A stretch of 64,000 nt of DNA from Actinomucor elegans (Eukaryota; Mucoromycota; Mucoromycetes; Mucorales; Mucoraceae). Under the pieces are notes generated by a model, which worked only from the letters and a program-made list of their open reading frames with translations, had not been told where the DNA came from and did not search any database. Every line of letters starts with the position of its first letter. The stretch's first letter is position 1. Of this stretch, positions 47,900 to 61,717 are shown one piece after another. Where the stretch lies: assembly GCA_026027325.1 (NCBI GenBank), contig JAMSLZ010000005.1, positions 2,480,001 through 2,544,000 of the forward strand. Reading direction: 5' to 3'. The position numbers and the translations under genes were made by a program.

Positions 47900-48490
47900 T
47901 TCGATGCGACATTAAACCAAGATCAGTAAAGTGCTCTGAAATTGTATTCGAAAAAGCATATAGGATGCTATAAAATTTATTGTTTATTATTGATAAGCCC
48001 AGTAGATAGACTCTGGTACTGCTGAATAAATGTCAGAATAGATAGAATAGTTCTTTTGTAGTGTGAAATACCTGTCAGATGTGACATTATACCAAAATTG
48101 GTCGAGAGATCTACAGAACACGAAAAATTGTACAGACTATATGCACGTTACAGTTAAATCATTAAAAGCCAATCATGTTCACTTGTATGTACCAAGCAAT
48201 GGTTCTAAAATGTGTAGAAGCTCCTCCTGAACATGTACTATCAATCAAATGTGACATTAAATCGAATCTATCGATGATTATAGAATTGTTAGGAATAAAA
48301 TAATTTCAGAAAACTTGAAAAGTATATCCTTTGAGACCCGAATTTATATAAAGGCCGTAAAAACCATTTTCAAGGCGTAGGTAGTGAATATTGTGGACAC
48401 ATTATAATAAAGCGTATATAAAACTATTACTGCTATAGATTTATTAGAAACACATCAATTCTGTTAAATGGCGACATAATCAAATCACCT
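47900..48490 (-). repeat. Four minus-orientation dispersed-repeat copies, about 170 bp apart
   Basis: Cores near 47911 (ATGTCGCATCGAAT when read on the minus strand), 48077 (ATGTCACATCTGACAG), 48250 (ATGTCACATTTGATTG) and 48470 (ATGTCGCCATTT). The second copy keeps the lead-in GTAGATCTCTCGACC. The first three spacings are about 165-173 bp, the next about 220 bp, so this is a decayed tandem or repeatedly inserted array. Confidence 0.65.
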
Positions 48491-48834
48491 TAGTAGTACT
48501 ATAGACGTTATAAAAGTATGATTTATAATCGCAGTTTATTGATCGCACGATAGACTATAAGAATGTTTTGATTGACATATAAAAGCTTCATAATAAAAAT
48601 CGAGTTACTTTATTGAAAAGGGCTTACACTACTAGAGACCAAGATCGTTATGTTGTCTTACGTGGTTTACATCATATGAAATAATACTTTATTTTATATA
48701 ATTGATGTTATGCTCAGAAACTATTAATGCGTACAATTTTTATCTTCATCAGATAAGGATTTCTACATCAATCTCTATTAGAAAAAATCAAAAGGTACTG
48801 AAAAATGGCTTGGGCACAACTCACAAGTTTTTTT

Positions 48835-48930
48835 TTTCATTGATCCCGATCAAATATCGCATCTGATTAGCAATTTATGCTCGAAATAAATCTTTGCAAC
48901 AGTCGAAATCTCAATTTGTCTTGGAAAGCT
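48835..48930 (+). repeat. Forward dispersed-repeat copy
   Basis: A well-preserved copy: TGATCCCGATCAAATATCGC followed by ATCTGATTAGCAATTTATGC and then a GCTCGAAATAAATC-like stretch. Confidence 0.6.
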
Positions 48931-49245
48931 TTGATTAATTAAACAGATTTGATAATTTACAATCGCTTCACCAGAACAATAAAGTGTTTCTTTTCAAATT
49001 AAAACGACGTGTATGAATTTAAGTAACACGTGGAAATGTTTGATTGTCAGTGTGATCAAAGTATACATAATGATATCTAGCTAGAGATTGTGGTTCAGAT
49101 ATCTGTGAAATATCGAGATCAAAGTATCTATTACTGTAAGATCAGTAAGGTCTGAATCGAAAAAAAATAGCCTGATCTTTAAAGAGTGTGACTTGCGTCA
49201 TCAAATATCAAATGGTTGGCTTCGTTTTTTTAAAAAAAAAATCTC

Positions 49246-49253
49246 TATTTAAA
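49246..49253 (+). promoter_or_regulatory. TATA-like element upstream of the PPR gene
   Basis: TATTTAAA lies about 100 bp upstream of the ATG at 49352 and is followed by a CT-rich stretch. Support is motif and distance only. Confidence 0.35.
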
Positions 49254-49351
49254 CTTCCTCTCTCTTTTTTTTTCATTACAGGGTCCCCACTATAGAAGAA
49301 AAAGAATAGTGCGTTACTCTATTTTGCAGATATTTGACCTCCATTTGAAGC

Positions 49352-50902
49352 ATGTCAGTCAGGCATTTACCTCTTTCAAGGTCTGTCATAGTAGATGTAC
49401 TTCGCGCCATTGTCTCGAGACCCATATCCAATCATAAAACTCTTCCACCTTCTCAACCCCTGATTTTGACATGGCGTAACAAGCCATCGACACGCTTTAA
49501 GCCATGTACACCTCATCGCGTCTATTCAACGCAAGCATCACCTCTGCCTTTTCCTGACAGTTTTGACACGCGTACTAATCCGGGCGATCCTCTGCTTTCT
49601 GACGACAACCAAGAGTCTGAAGAAGGCGGCGACGCGACAGTCGTTCAACCTAAATCCAAAGTAAAAAAAGATCGATATCACACTTTAACTACTACGGATG
49701 CCAACGGTCAAGTGAGAACGAATGTGAAAGGATACACCCTCAAATCTAAGAAAGTAAAAGGTACGACTACAGCTGACTATAATCGACTCATGATGTACGC
49801 GATTCGCGAAAACCGCGTCAATAAAGCCATTGCCCTATTTCGCGAAATGGAACACCAAAAGATCAAGCCTGATAAATACTCGTATTCGATGATCATTAAC
49901 GGATACAGTAAACAGTCTGATCTGACAAGAGCCACAAAATGGTTAAACCGCATGCTTTCGCGAGACATAAAACCCGATGCTCATATATATACCACTTTGA
50001 TCGATGGCTACATGCGTGAAGCCAATGTCAATCAAGCCGAAAAAATGTTTCGCGTCATGATGAAGTTTAATATGAAGCCTACACTGGTAACCTACAATAT
50101 CTTAATGCACCATTCTGTTCGACAGCTCAACATGGAATCAGCACTCAAGTTTTGGGGCAATCTATTAGAAGCTGGCTTAAAATCGGATGTGTATACATTT
50201 GCTATCATTCTACATGGTTTAGGATGCGAAGGGCGAGTAGATGAAGCCTGGCGAATCTTTAAAACAATGCAAGCTGAAAAGGTGGATGTAAATGAAATAG
50301 TAGCTACGACTTTGATGGGAATGCACGTCCGCCAGCACGACAATGAATACGCTATTCAGTTGTATGACAAATTCTTCAAGAATCCCAAGCTTCGACCTAC
50401 AAGTCATACAAAGAATGTGCTATTGAATGCGGTTATTTCGAAAGCAGATACCAACACGATTAAAGAATATTACCAAGAATACCAAAACAGCTTAAAAGAT
50501 AAACGCGAAACACCTCTTTTTGTTGGTGCCAATGTAGTTACTTATACCACTTTTATGCGTGCATTCCTACGTCGTGATGATTTGGGTATGGTGGGTCAAG
50601 TCTATGCCGATATGACAGAAAGAAATGTCCAGCCGTCACTGGTTACTTATGCAACTCTGATGCTCGCCCATGCATATGTACCTGATCCTGAATCGTGCAA
50701 TCGTATCTTGAATGAATTGAAAAAGAGTGGGCTCGAATTGAATGCTGTGATATATACAATTGCAATGAGAGCTTGGGCTAAAGCAGGTCGATGGGAACAG
50801 GTAAAGAGTACCTACGATCTGATGAAGCAAGATAATATCAAACCAACCAAATTGACTATGGAAGTTTTGCGATATGGAAGATCAAAGAGCGGTGAAATGT
50901 AG
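49352..50902 (+). CDS. Mitochondrial pentatricopeptide repeat (PPR) protein
   Basis: Single exon, 516 residues. The first ~60 residues are rich in Arg, Ser and Pro and poor in acids (MSVRHLPLSRSVIVDVLRAI), fitting a mitochondrial leader. From about residue 142 there are at least eight P-type PPR units of about 35 residues: YNRLMMYAIRENRVNKAIAL, YSMIINGYSKQSDLTRATKW, YTTLIDGYMREANVNQAEKM, YNILMHHSVRQLNMESALKF, FAIILHGLGCEGRVDEAW, then YTTFMRAFLRRDDLGMVGQV, YATLMLAHAYVP and YTIAMRAWAKAGRWEQVKST. PPR proteins bind RNA one base per repeat and control processing, stability or translation of organelle transcripts. The target RNA cannot be named. No other catalytic domain is seen. It lies head-to-tail with the mitochondrial ATP synthase beta gene 240 bp downstream. 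Confidence 0.92.
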   Translation: MSVRHLPLSRSVIVDVLRAIVSRPISNHKTLPPSQPLILTWRNKPSTRFKPCTPHRVYSTQASPLPFPDSFDTRTNPGDPLLSDDNQESEEGGDATVVQPKSKVKKDRYHTLTTTDANGQVRTNVKGYTLKSKKVKGTTTADYNRLMMYAIRENRVNKAIALFREMEHQKIKPDKYSYSMIINGYSKQSDLTRATKWLNRMLSRDIKPDAHIYTTLIDGYMREANVNQAEKMFRVMMKFNMKPTLVTYNILMHHSVRQLNMESALKFWGNLLEAGLKSDVYTFAIILHGLGCEGRVDEAWRIFKTMQAEKVDVNEIVATTLMGMHVRQHDNEYAIQLYDKFFKNPKLRPTSHTKNVLLNAVISKADTNTIKEYYQEYQNSLKDKRETPLFVGANVVTYTTFMRAFLRRDDLGMVGQVYADMTERNVQPSLVTYATLMLAHAYVPDPESCNRILNELKKSGLELNAVIYTIAMRAWAKAGRWEQVKSTYDLMKQDNIKPTKLTMEVLRYGRSKSGEM

Positions 50903-51141
50903 ATTCACTTGTGTGTATATATATATATATTACAAAAAAAAAATAATAAAAACGTATTTAGAATCATACCTATAAGCTTAAAGTAATTTGACAGTTTGAA
51001 ATGGCGGCAGTTTAAAGGTAAAAGTGACGCAAACTATACCCCCAGGCCATTAAGGTAATTTTTTTTTTTTCTATCGCGCTGCCACTCAAAACCAAATCTC
51101 CAAATAATTTTTCTTGGTTCCTCTTTTCTTAAAGAATCAAA

Positions 51142-52917
<1,776 letters not shown>

Positions 52918-53214
52918 ACGGTTTACTGAGATCGCTATCATATAATATTATATATATATACAATAATAATAAAAAATTAAGAACGATATATACTTGATGA
53001 ATGTGGATGCCTGCATATATGTGAAACGGTAAAACTGCATTTATGAATTATCTCTGATGTAGATAGGCACTGTACTTTTTACCTATGTTTCATTAATACA
53101 TGTCACATTGTTTTGTTATGAAAGATGATATCTTTAGTATGATACGCTCATTCATATAGTATTATAGCGATTAATGCAGCAACAATGTTAGAGTCATATC
53201 AAGTTTCTACTAAA

Positions 53215-53335
53215 TGCAGTGTCTCATTTTGAGCAAGTAACAGTCATCACATGCTACTTTTGACTCAGATCGACCGAGAGATCTAGAAATGGATAGGCAA
53301 AAATAATAGAAATATTTTACATTCTTTGTACTTTA

Positions 53336-53381
<46 letters not shown>

Positions 53382-53640
53382 CTTTATAGATACAGTTGTT
53401 TGTTCTTGGTAAGCATTACTTGTTAAATGTAACATTTGATCGGATCGGATTAAGCAGCCTGTAGATTTATACAAAGCTAATTCTCATGAAATATGTATAT
53501 TTTTTATTTTTTATTTATCTATACTGCAAATATGCCCATTGTACTTTACCCAAATGATAATTCTAGTACATGCAGTACTTCATTTCAATTAAGTGTCAGC
53601 AGCCATAATATGTGACAGAATCAGTCCAGCAATGTAGAAA
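53215..53640 (-). repeat. Minus-orientation dispersed-repeat copies
   Basis: The best copy spans about 53215-53292 and on the minus strand reads AGATCTCTCGGTCGATCTGA, then GCTCAAAATGAGACACTGCA and TTTAGTAG. Further cores lie near 53430 (ATGTTACATTTAAC) and near 53608. The T28/A15 run sits between the first two. Confidence 0.65.
53337..53379. repeat. T28/A15 palindromic homopolymer junction
   Basis: Twenty-eight T followed directly by fifteen A, a potential 15-bp snap-back hairpin. Smaller T/A junctions of the same design are at about 33150, 41943 and 49226. Confidence 0.85.
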
Positions 53641-55546
53641 GTTTAAAAATCAAAATCACCTTTTTTTTTTTTGGAAAAATCATTGTAGGTATAACCTTAG
53701 GCCCATTTTTAAACAACCACTTTTCCTTGTTGTCGATCACGAAAAGAACTTTCTTGCGATATAATCAATTAATAATATAGATTCAATATATATAAGAGTA
53801 AGTCATTCTTTTTTTTTTGGATTTTAATGCATATCAAAAACCCAAGAAATGGCCGTATTTTTATAAAATTCAAAGAACGGTTTTTACTGTCCATATTTCA
53901 ATCAATTGAAGAATAATTTAATAGTTTTTACACCATTATATATATCCTTACGCTTCTTACTCACTTTACTAATGTAATTTTTGTATATCAACGATTATTT
54001 ACATTTAAAAGCGACTTCAAAGATCAGGAGTGACACTAGTCTCTTTTAGTTGAATCTTCGACAACCAATAAAAATCGGGAAACTTATACGGAGGATATTT
54101 TTACCAGTTCTTAATAATGTTAAATGCCAACTTTCTTTTCCACAGTTCAGAGGATACAGTGATGGTTTGTTGGTCTTACTCAAGCCAATAGTAAAAGATG
54201 ACTGAACAAATTTAGATAGGACTATGCTTCATCCGACAGGTTTCAATCCCACTTCAATAAAGTACACGCTTTGAAAATTTCAACTGAAAAGCAGTAATTA
54301 TCGATCAATCTTGGCCAAAAGCCGTATCTGATAAATGATCTAAGCTCAAAACGGGCTGCTTCATCTGGTAAAAGATTGCTTGGCTCCTATATTCTTACTA
54401 CATTAACTAATTTCTTTGCATTTGTACATTTATGATAACCCTTTTTTTTTACCAATAGTGACATGGAAAGATCCTTTCAATACGTTTATTGAAATTTCAC
54501 TCCTGATAATACGTTACTGCTTCCATGGAAAGTCAATACATAGGGTCCATGAGACTGAATAGAAGTTTGATTATTTTGGGATATAAGCCTTTTTTTTTTT
54601 GGTCCTAACTTTGTTGTGTCCATCATTAAACTTCAACGACGAAAAATTGGGTGATAAACGTGTTCAGTCATTGGGGCTTGGAAAATATGTTTTTGAGGTG
54701 CCGGATATTTATCGAGCAGTAGCAGTATTTTGATCTGTCAGTTTCGATTATAGGGTATTTTCAGTCATTATTCGTAATTTATAGGCCTGTGTTTAGTGCT
54801 ATATCCCTTCTCAAAGGGCCTACAAGCGCTTATTAGTACACATATATTAAGGAGATATCCTGTAGTAAGTCGGCTATACGAAGAACAAGAGCATTGTAAT
54901 TACATTAAGCCAAATACATAGTATCGCTACTGTCGATTCGTTCTTATTCCCTGGGGTGTCAGTAAATCAGTACAAAAATAAAGAAGCAATCCGATGATCA
55001 TACTGTTATTGGCCAAAGCTTAAAGCCACGTCATTAAGGCAATCTTATGTACCTCCAGAATACATTTAACCAATTCTATTCAAAAGACCCGCGAAGCTTA
55101 CCTGTGAATAAAGAAGATAATATGATTCCATTTTACACTTGAACAATCAAAATAAACATACGTATAATACTACCTTTAACACGTTGTAAGTCATATATCT
55201 TCATAGATACATGTAAAAATGAAAAAAAAAAGCTTGACGTCTGACGTTTTAATACATGTTTACTAGTCAAATGATATTCTTGCATCGATGTTACAGTTAC
55301 AAAGTCTCCTTTTGTATTACATCAAGTGATGCAAGTTTCTAGAGTATACAGTGCACTTTGCGGGCAATAGCAATCAATTGTTGAATTCTGTCACAAGAAC
55401 GGAGAGACGGCTCTCATTGGAAGCGTATACTATCTAATATTATATATATTGGCAAACATAGTTTTTTCTTTATTAGCTTTCTTTCCATAAACAATATCGT
55501 TTCGCTTTATAGTCCTTACTCTATACCACTAGATATAAATCAGACA

Positions 55547-56812
55547 ATGATGAAAACACTTGATAATCAAAGAAGTTGTTCTGTGCCTACTGGAATATAC
55601 AATAGCAGCATTCAAGGTACTACCATTACAGAAGATAGCGCTAGTAGGCGAGAATCTACTAATACGTATTTTTCTACTTTCGAAGCTCAAACCGAAACAG
55701 CTGTCATAAGTCAATTTCCTATGCCACCTTCGAATATCCAACTTGTTAGTATTGGTCAACAGCCAAACCATGGCTATTTAAGCACATCTTCTTCTGAATC
55801 TTCAGCCACCGCTATCGGCCATCATACAGTTACACATCCTTCTCAAACGAGCAATGTAAACAATAATGATCATATTAAACTAACTCCTTCCGAATTACCC
55901 GCTGCTTTTTCTGTTATTGTTGAGAAAAAAATGGCGCTTTCTGATCTTTTACAAGCACAGCTACAAAAAATGGCGTTGAATGAAGACTTGGTCATGCTAC
56001 AACGCACAGTAGATCGTATGCAACAGCAACGAGCCATAGATTTGGAGGAGCATTTAACAAGAGTTAAAGAACAAAAGCGAACGGAGCAGGAGATACTACA
56101 GCAAATCAACTTGACGAAACAGAGGTTAGAATTGGCCATTGCTGGTAAACTTTTTACAGTGAATCAAACACAAGAAGAACGTTCTTTTGTTGCTGCTGCT
56201 GCTGATCAACCCAAGCCTTCTAATTCAACAAACACCACCAGACACAACAAACTCAGAATACCGAAACAAGACACGTATCAACAGCAACGAGAGGATAATT
56301 ATTATCTGCGTCAAAAAAACAGAAGGCCGTTTTCCTCAAATCGATATGAAAATAAAGATAATGGTAACTATTTCCCAGACCTTGGAAGTGGCAGAGCCAA
56401 CATAACAAATCAACGTTTTCCTCTTTATGGATACCCTTACGAAGATGATTTACCAAGAACGCAAATGAACCCAAGTTGGCGTTATCCTCCACCACCACAC
56501 GAATACGCTAGTGAGAAACCTCGTTCTAAATCAATAGGATCACAGCAGTTCAACCCAGATTATGCTCAAGATCAAGAACAGCGTTTCCACCGACAGCAAA
56601 TGTATAATAATCAGCCTGAAACGATCATCGATTTAGATTATTACCAAACTCCACCAACGAATCGATCTCGAAAATCATCTCTTCATAGCCTAACAAGTGA
56701 TATATCCGAACCTAATAATGAAAGAGTCGTAGGTGTGGAGTTAAAAGACGAACCTGTCAACTTGAGCAAACAAGATCCCATTAATTCAGATGAAGAAAAG
56801 AACGAAAAAAGG

Positions 56813-56850
<38 letters not shown>

Positions 56851-57439
56851 ACACCGTCGACGTAATAGTGGTAGTCGTTTTCGTACTAGTACCAAAACAT
56901 CCACTTCAAGAAGGCCAGGAATTCCTCCTATGATGTATCCTGGTACGTTCATAGGCGGTCCTCCACCACCACCACATTTGTTTGACCGACACCCACCACC
57001 ATCTTTTGGCTATAGTAGTATGCCACCACGGCGTGGAAACGAGTATTTTCCTCCTATGCCTCCTCCGCAGCATGTTTCTCCAAGATTTATGGCAGAAGAT
57101 CCTTCATGGAATATGGGTATGGGCCAATGGGGCCCGCAGCCGCCACCTCAAAATATGTATGGCATGCCACCACCACCACATCTTGATAATAGCACTACTA
57201 ATCTTGGTGGCGGTGGCGGAGGAGGAGGAGGGGGAGGAAAATCGGGCAATGGCTTGCCAGAACAACAGGTCCCGTCTCAAGATCAAATGCCTTTTAATAG
57301 TGCTGGTGCTGGGTGTGGTAGAAGGTTTAATCCAACCGCTGCTAGTGTATTAGGACAACAGCCGTCTCATCATCCTCAACAAACACCACAGCAGCATGGT
57401 TATGTCTCAATGTATCCTGAGAGGATATATTTGCAATAA
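55547..57439 (+). CDS. Gln/Pro/Gly-rich protein with coiled coil, unrecognised
   Basis: Single exon, 630 residues. The N-terminal 110 residues are Ser/Thr-rich. Residues about 120-205 form a charged helix likely to be a coiled coil (KMALSDLLQAQLQKMALNED and LEEHLTRVKEQKRTEQEILQ). The rest is low complexity: an Arg/Ser-rich part (RSRKSSLHSLTSD), twelve Gln encoded by ten CAG and two CAA (56816-56851) next to HRRRNSGSRFR, then Pro/Met-rich segments (MPPPQHVSPRF), then a Gly run near residues 557-567. VELKDEPVNLSK contains a PVNLSK segment, similar to the PxDLS type used to bind CtBP corepressors; this is suggestive only. No DNA-binding or enzymatic domain is seen. It may be a transcriptional or RNA-granule regulator; function is unknown. 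Confidence 0.82.
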
Positions 57440-57574
57440 TTTTTCCTTTTGCATATAATTCATAACAATAAAACTGTTGATTGCAATTGACAAGACATCC
57501 ATAAAACTTTTATTAATATTACACATATTGAATTAAAAACGTAATGGTTAAGATTGGAGTTTATTAAATTAGAT

Positions 57575-60500
57575 CTAATAGTATCCACCTCCGCCTCCAC
57601 GGCTACGGTTATTACCATATCCGCCTCTGTTACCGCCACCATAGCTTTGGTAACCTCCACGGCCTCTATTATTATTACTATTATTGTAACCTTGCTGATT
57701 ATAACCACCACCGTACTGCTGTTGGCCATAACCTCCTCCGCCATAGCCACTATTGTTTTGATAGTACCCGCCGCCTTGCTGGTTATTATAAGATTGATTA
57801 CCGTAGTAATTACTTCCATAGCCGCTGCCGCCATAGCCTTGCTGTTGATATCCATTTCTTTGGTTACCATATTGTTGTTGACCATATGATTGCGTACCAG
57901 GGAATCGAGAGCCATCATCATAGCCATGATTATAGCCTCCACCATAGCCTTGTTGGCCGCTACCATAGCTGCCGCCACCACGGCCACCCCGACCTCTATA
58001 ACCACCATTGCTACGCTGGTTATTATATTCACGATAGTCTTCCATATGATTCACTTGTGGGGTCCATCCACGATTGCTCTGATATCTTTGTCGAGTGTCA
58101 ACCTTTTCAAATGTAGCCAACTGCACATCTTCGTAGCCCAGCGTGTTTTCCAACTTGACGCCTTTGAGCAGTTGTGTAGAAAAGGTGAATCCGTCAGGAA
58201 ATTTGGGTAGTGAGTAAGTAACACTAATCGATTTATCATTGGCGATATCTGGTAAGTCGAAATCAGGTAGAGGCGTACGTAGCGTACTGCGAGGAATGCA
58301 CTCTGGGTCTTTATCAATCTCGCCAGTAAGACCATCTGTTAATCGTGCGTCCAGCATCATGGTATCGGTGCGCTTGGTGTATACAGTGCTGATGGAATTG
58401 TAGGCTTTGTGATTTTCACTGACATAGAGCACGCTAGGTCCTGCCGAATTGCGATGCACTTCTTCTTCGTTTAGTTGATCGTATACCGTACGCATGGCTG
58501 TTAATAGTCGTTCAGTGTTGATGAACGGTAGTTTCACTACACCTTGCCATTCCCATTTCTTGCCATCCATGTCGACTTCAAACTCAGTAGGGTAAAAGTC
58601 GATAATGGGAGAGTCAGCTTCCGTCATCAGATTATGGAAAGGTTTAGGGATATGTGATTTACTATAACATTGAAAACAAGTATTAGTTGAAAATCGATAT
58701 AGCATTGAGGTGGGCCTACTAACCTTGCTGCTGGTAAAACGCCCATCAATTGTTCAAATGGTCTCAATGGTGCACTTTGATCAAATTTAATTTCAAATGT
58801 ATCGATATTAACAAAGTCGGAAGCCATAGGAGCATAGTGATAAGGATAGTACCAAGACCAAGACACACAACCAATATAATAATATTTAAACACCCAAATA
58901 AGACCTTCACAATATGACTGTACAATACTATTCAATAGAGTAAGTTTTACAATTCAAGTAATGGACAAGGGATACTTACTGTCTAATTTCATCTCTATCA
59001 GTTAATGTAAGATTGAATTTACTCTTGTAATATCTTTCTTTCCAACCAGCTTCCCAAAGACTAATACCAACTCGTTAGTTCACAATCACTAAGTATCAAA
59101 TGATAAAATTCTTACCGAACTTCATCTTCAGGCTCACGTTGACGAGCAGCCTCTTCCTTTTCTTTCTTTTCGTCTTGAATGCGTTTGAGAATAGCTTTTC
59201 CTTGCGCTTCAGCATCGGATGGACCCTCAGATTCATCTTCCATTTCTTCTTCTTTTTCTTCTTCTTCTTCTTCTTCTGGCTCCACATCTTCTAATGGTCT
59301 TTTTACGCCATGAGGTTCAGTAGTAACTGGAGGAGGATTACCAGATAATTCAGCTTTCAAAGCAGCAGCAGCATTGATATTAGCTAATCGAATCTCAGCG
59401 CGTTTAGCAACCACTTCAGCGTTAGACATGCCAGCATTTGGATCATATACTGGAGCCGCTGTCATGTCAGCAAAGCTAGGGCCTCTTGGATCAAACGTCT
59501 TGGTTTCACGGGCGCGTCGATCATTTTCTAATCTTCTACGTTTGGCACCACGTGCACGGCGTTCTTCAGTTTGCTTTCGTTCAGAGAAAATGGTATCTTC
59601 CATTTTACCGAGCTCGGTGACGAGCACTTGTACACGTTTAAGGTCTACATCGCCATTGTGTGTCATGAAACCACCCATCATAGGCATGGTGCTCTTCCAA
59701 AGTAAACTCAAGGTACTGATAGCACCTTCTCGAATCTCAAGTGAAGGAAGATGGGGTAAGAAATCGTTACCGACAAAGAAACACATGAATACCCAATCAT
59801 CAATAGCACGCTCGAGGTCCCATGGAATACCGGGAATGTTGAACTTTAACGCATGTTCCAAGTATTCTCGAAGTATGTTGACATGTAAAAAGACGTAGGG
59901 TTTTGGTGGTGCGTTTTTTGCTTCTTCTTTTTCATTTCTGCAAGAGCATCTTCAGATACTATATATGCAAAAAAAAAAAGGGTTATAAATATTTTTTTTT
60001 TATGTAGAAAATCTTGTTATAAAGATATACCTGTACATTGACCAACAGCATGGCCAGGTTGCTTACACTTGAAGCAATTACCTTTATTTCTCTTGTCTTC
60101 AAATACATCTTCACGCAATACTTTAAAGTGAGGTTCATGAGTTCCCAAAGCCAACATGATCAAATCAGCATCTAAACCATACATGACATGAGAAGTATTG
60201 GGGTTGTGCTCAGGACGAGATCTTTCTACACGAACAAACTCCATCACTTTATGTTCACCTTCACCGGGAACAGTTGCATCTGATAATATCACCTTGAGCT
60301 AAAAATAAAATAAAAATAAGCGCTTAGTGTCTAATTTCGAACTTATATTTTTTTTTACAATGTCGTACGTTCTTCCAAAGAGGGTCAGAGTTTTGTTTGG
60401 CAGCAATGTGATAACGCAAGCATGTAGCCAAGTGAGCCATGAAAGGTGTGCCTGGTGTAATACAATTGGAATCGAAATGTTCCTTCTTTTCTGGTAACTG

Positions 60501-61161
60501 ATGAGCTTGTCCAATAGCTACAAGAGAGATTGCATTAATATAATGAATGTTCACTATAACCTAGTTTTATTTTACCTTCTAATTCCTTTGCAACTCTGTC
60601 GGCAGCTTCATGTTCAATCTGAGCGAGTTGAGAAGCGCGGAAACGACGAGAACGCTGTTGATTCATTTTGGCACGAGGTGCAACACCATCTAGTAAAAAG
60701 TGTTAAGGGGTGGTAGATATAGAATATGCATTCAGATGTTACCAATAGCCATGTAAAGAAGTTTACGAGGTCGCACCATATCTACAATACGATCCATATA
60801 CTCAAAGATAGCAATCATCATATCATCTTCTGTAGCAGGCGCAGGCTAGTTTAAAGCATAAAAAAGTTAGTTTAAAGTATTCATTATTCTCGAGATCTCT
60901 TTACCTTATTCTCAGGATGACAGCACGGGTGAATGATACCGTTCATATCGAGATACAAATTATCAAATTCCTCGCCATTGGGGTTTGGTTTGGTAGTATC
61001 AATGGGTACGACTGTGCCATTCACAATCTTGGGATGTTCTTCAATGACAGTTGTAACTACTTTGGGAAATTTATCCGATAACCACCTATTCAAAGTCTAT
61101 TAGTTTTTGGCATAATCACAATGCTTTTGATCTGTTACCTAAAGAATGCTGGTACACCCAT
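57575..61161 (-). CDS. RAT1: Nuclear 5'-3' exoribonuclease 2 (Rat1/Xrn2), with an apparent frameshift
   Basis: About ten exons from ATG at 61159-61161. Exons 1-2 (61139-61161, 60905-61085) begin [18 protein letters not shown] and contain [17 protein letters not shown] (metal-binding Asp). Then [24 protein letters not shown] sequence, [39 protein letters not shown], a Rat1-type zinc knuckle [14 protein letters not shown], and [20 protein letters not shown]. The C-terminal part is acidic, then Gly/Tyr/Gln-rich. The zinc knuckle and tail separate Rat1 from cytoplasmic Xrn1. It degrades 5'-monophosphate RNA in the nucleus and drives the torpedo termination of RNA polymerase II. Between the zinc-knuckle exon and the PYVFLHVN block, no splice keeps frame: SEDALAEM is in one frame and the following [16 protein letters not shown] in another. 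A single missing base near 59932 explains it, so sequencing error or a real mutation is likely. Confidence 0.9.
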
Positions 61162-61681
61162 GATTCAGATAGTAATGTTAAGTAAAAAAAAAGAAAAACT
61201 TTAGTAGTGCAGTTATGAGTTTTTACATTTTATGGTTAGACTGTCACAAAGCAGTCGTAATCATATAAGCGGCCTCGCTGGATACTCTTGGTTCAAAATT
61301 CGCGAAGATCAGCAGATATTTCGATCCAGATACGTTTAATAACATACAGCCGTAAATAATGCGCAGCGCTTCTTAACTCGAAAGAAATTATGTACAGACG
61401 CATCGATCCCAATGCCTAGAGTTGTCACAGAATAGACAACGACATCTAAAACGATGTATCGATATACTTTTTGAACCTATCTACTCATATCACCCTTATT
61501 ATCGAAAATACACACACAAAAAAAGCTACCGTTATAAATTATGCCTCCATAATAATATCTTTAATACCATTAAAAAAAAAGTTATAAAGTCTGTTACCGC
61601 CATTTTTATGTGATTTTCTCTTATTGGTCATTGGTTTTGTCAGAAAATTGGTCTGCGCTTTGACCTCAAGTTCAACGCTCG

Positions 61682-61684
<3 letters not shown>

Positions 61685-61714
<30 letters not shown>
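61685..61714. repeat. (AT)15 microsatellite
   Basis: An uninterrupted alternating A/T tract of about 30 bases. Confidence 0.9.

Positions 61715-61717
<3 letters not shown>

Larger units (their letters stand above)
47373..49351. other. AT-rich intergenic region with inverted repeat copies
   Basis: No gene is supported over about 2 kb. Between 47900 and 48490 the dispersed repeat occurs in minus orientation four times; forward copies follow at 48840-48930. A pyrimidine-rich leader and TATA-like element precede the PPR gene at the right end. Confidence 0.6.
52918..55546. other. AT-rich intergenic region with repeat copies
   Basis: No gene is supported over 2.6 kb. It contains minus-orientation dispersed-repeat copies at 53215-53640, a forward copy near 54300-54370 (GCCGTATCTGATAAATGATC), the T28/A15 palindromic junction, and several shorter T-runs. 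No motif-bearing ORF is present. Confidence 0.55.

Noticed and set aside
57460..58032. 190-codon Met/Val/Ile-rich ORF antisense or out of frame with the RAT1 tail
   Set aside because: It is a frame shadow of the Gly/Tyr/Gln repeat region at the Rat1 C-terminus.
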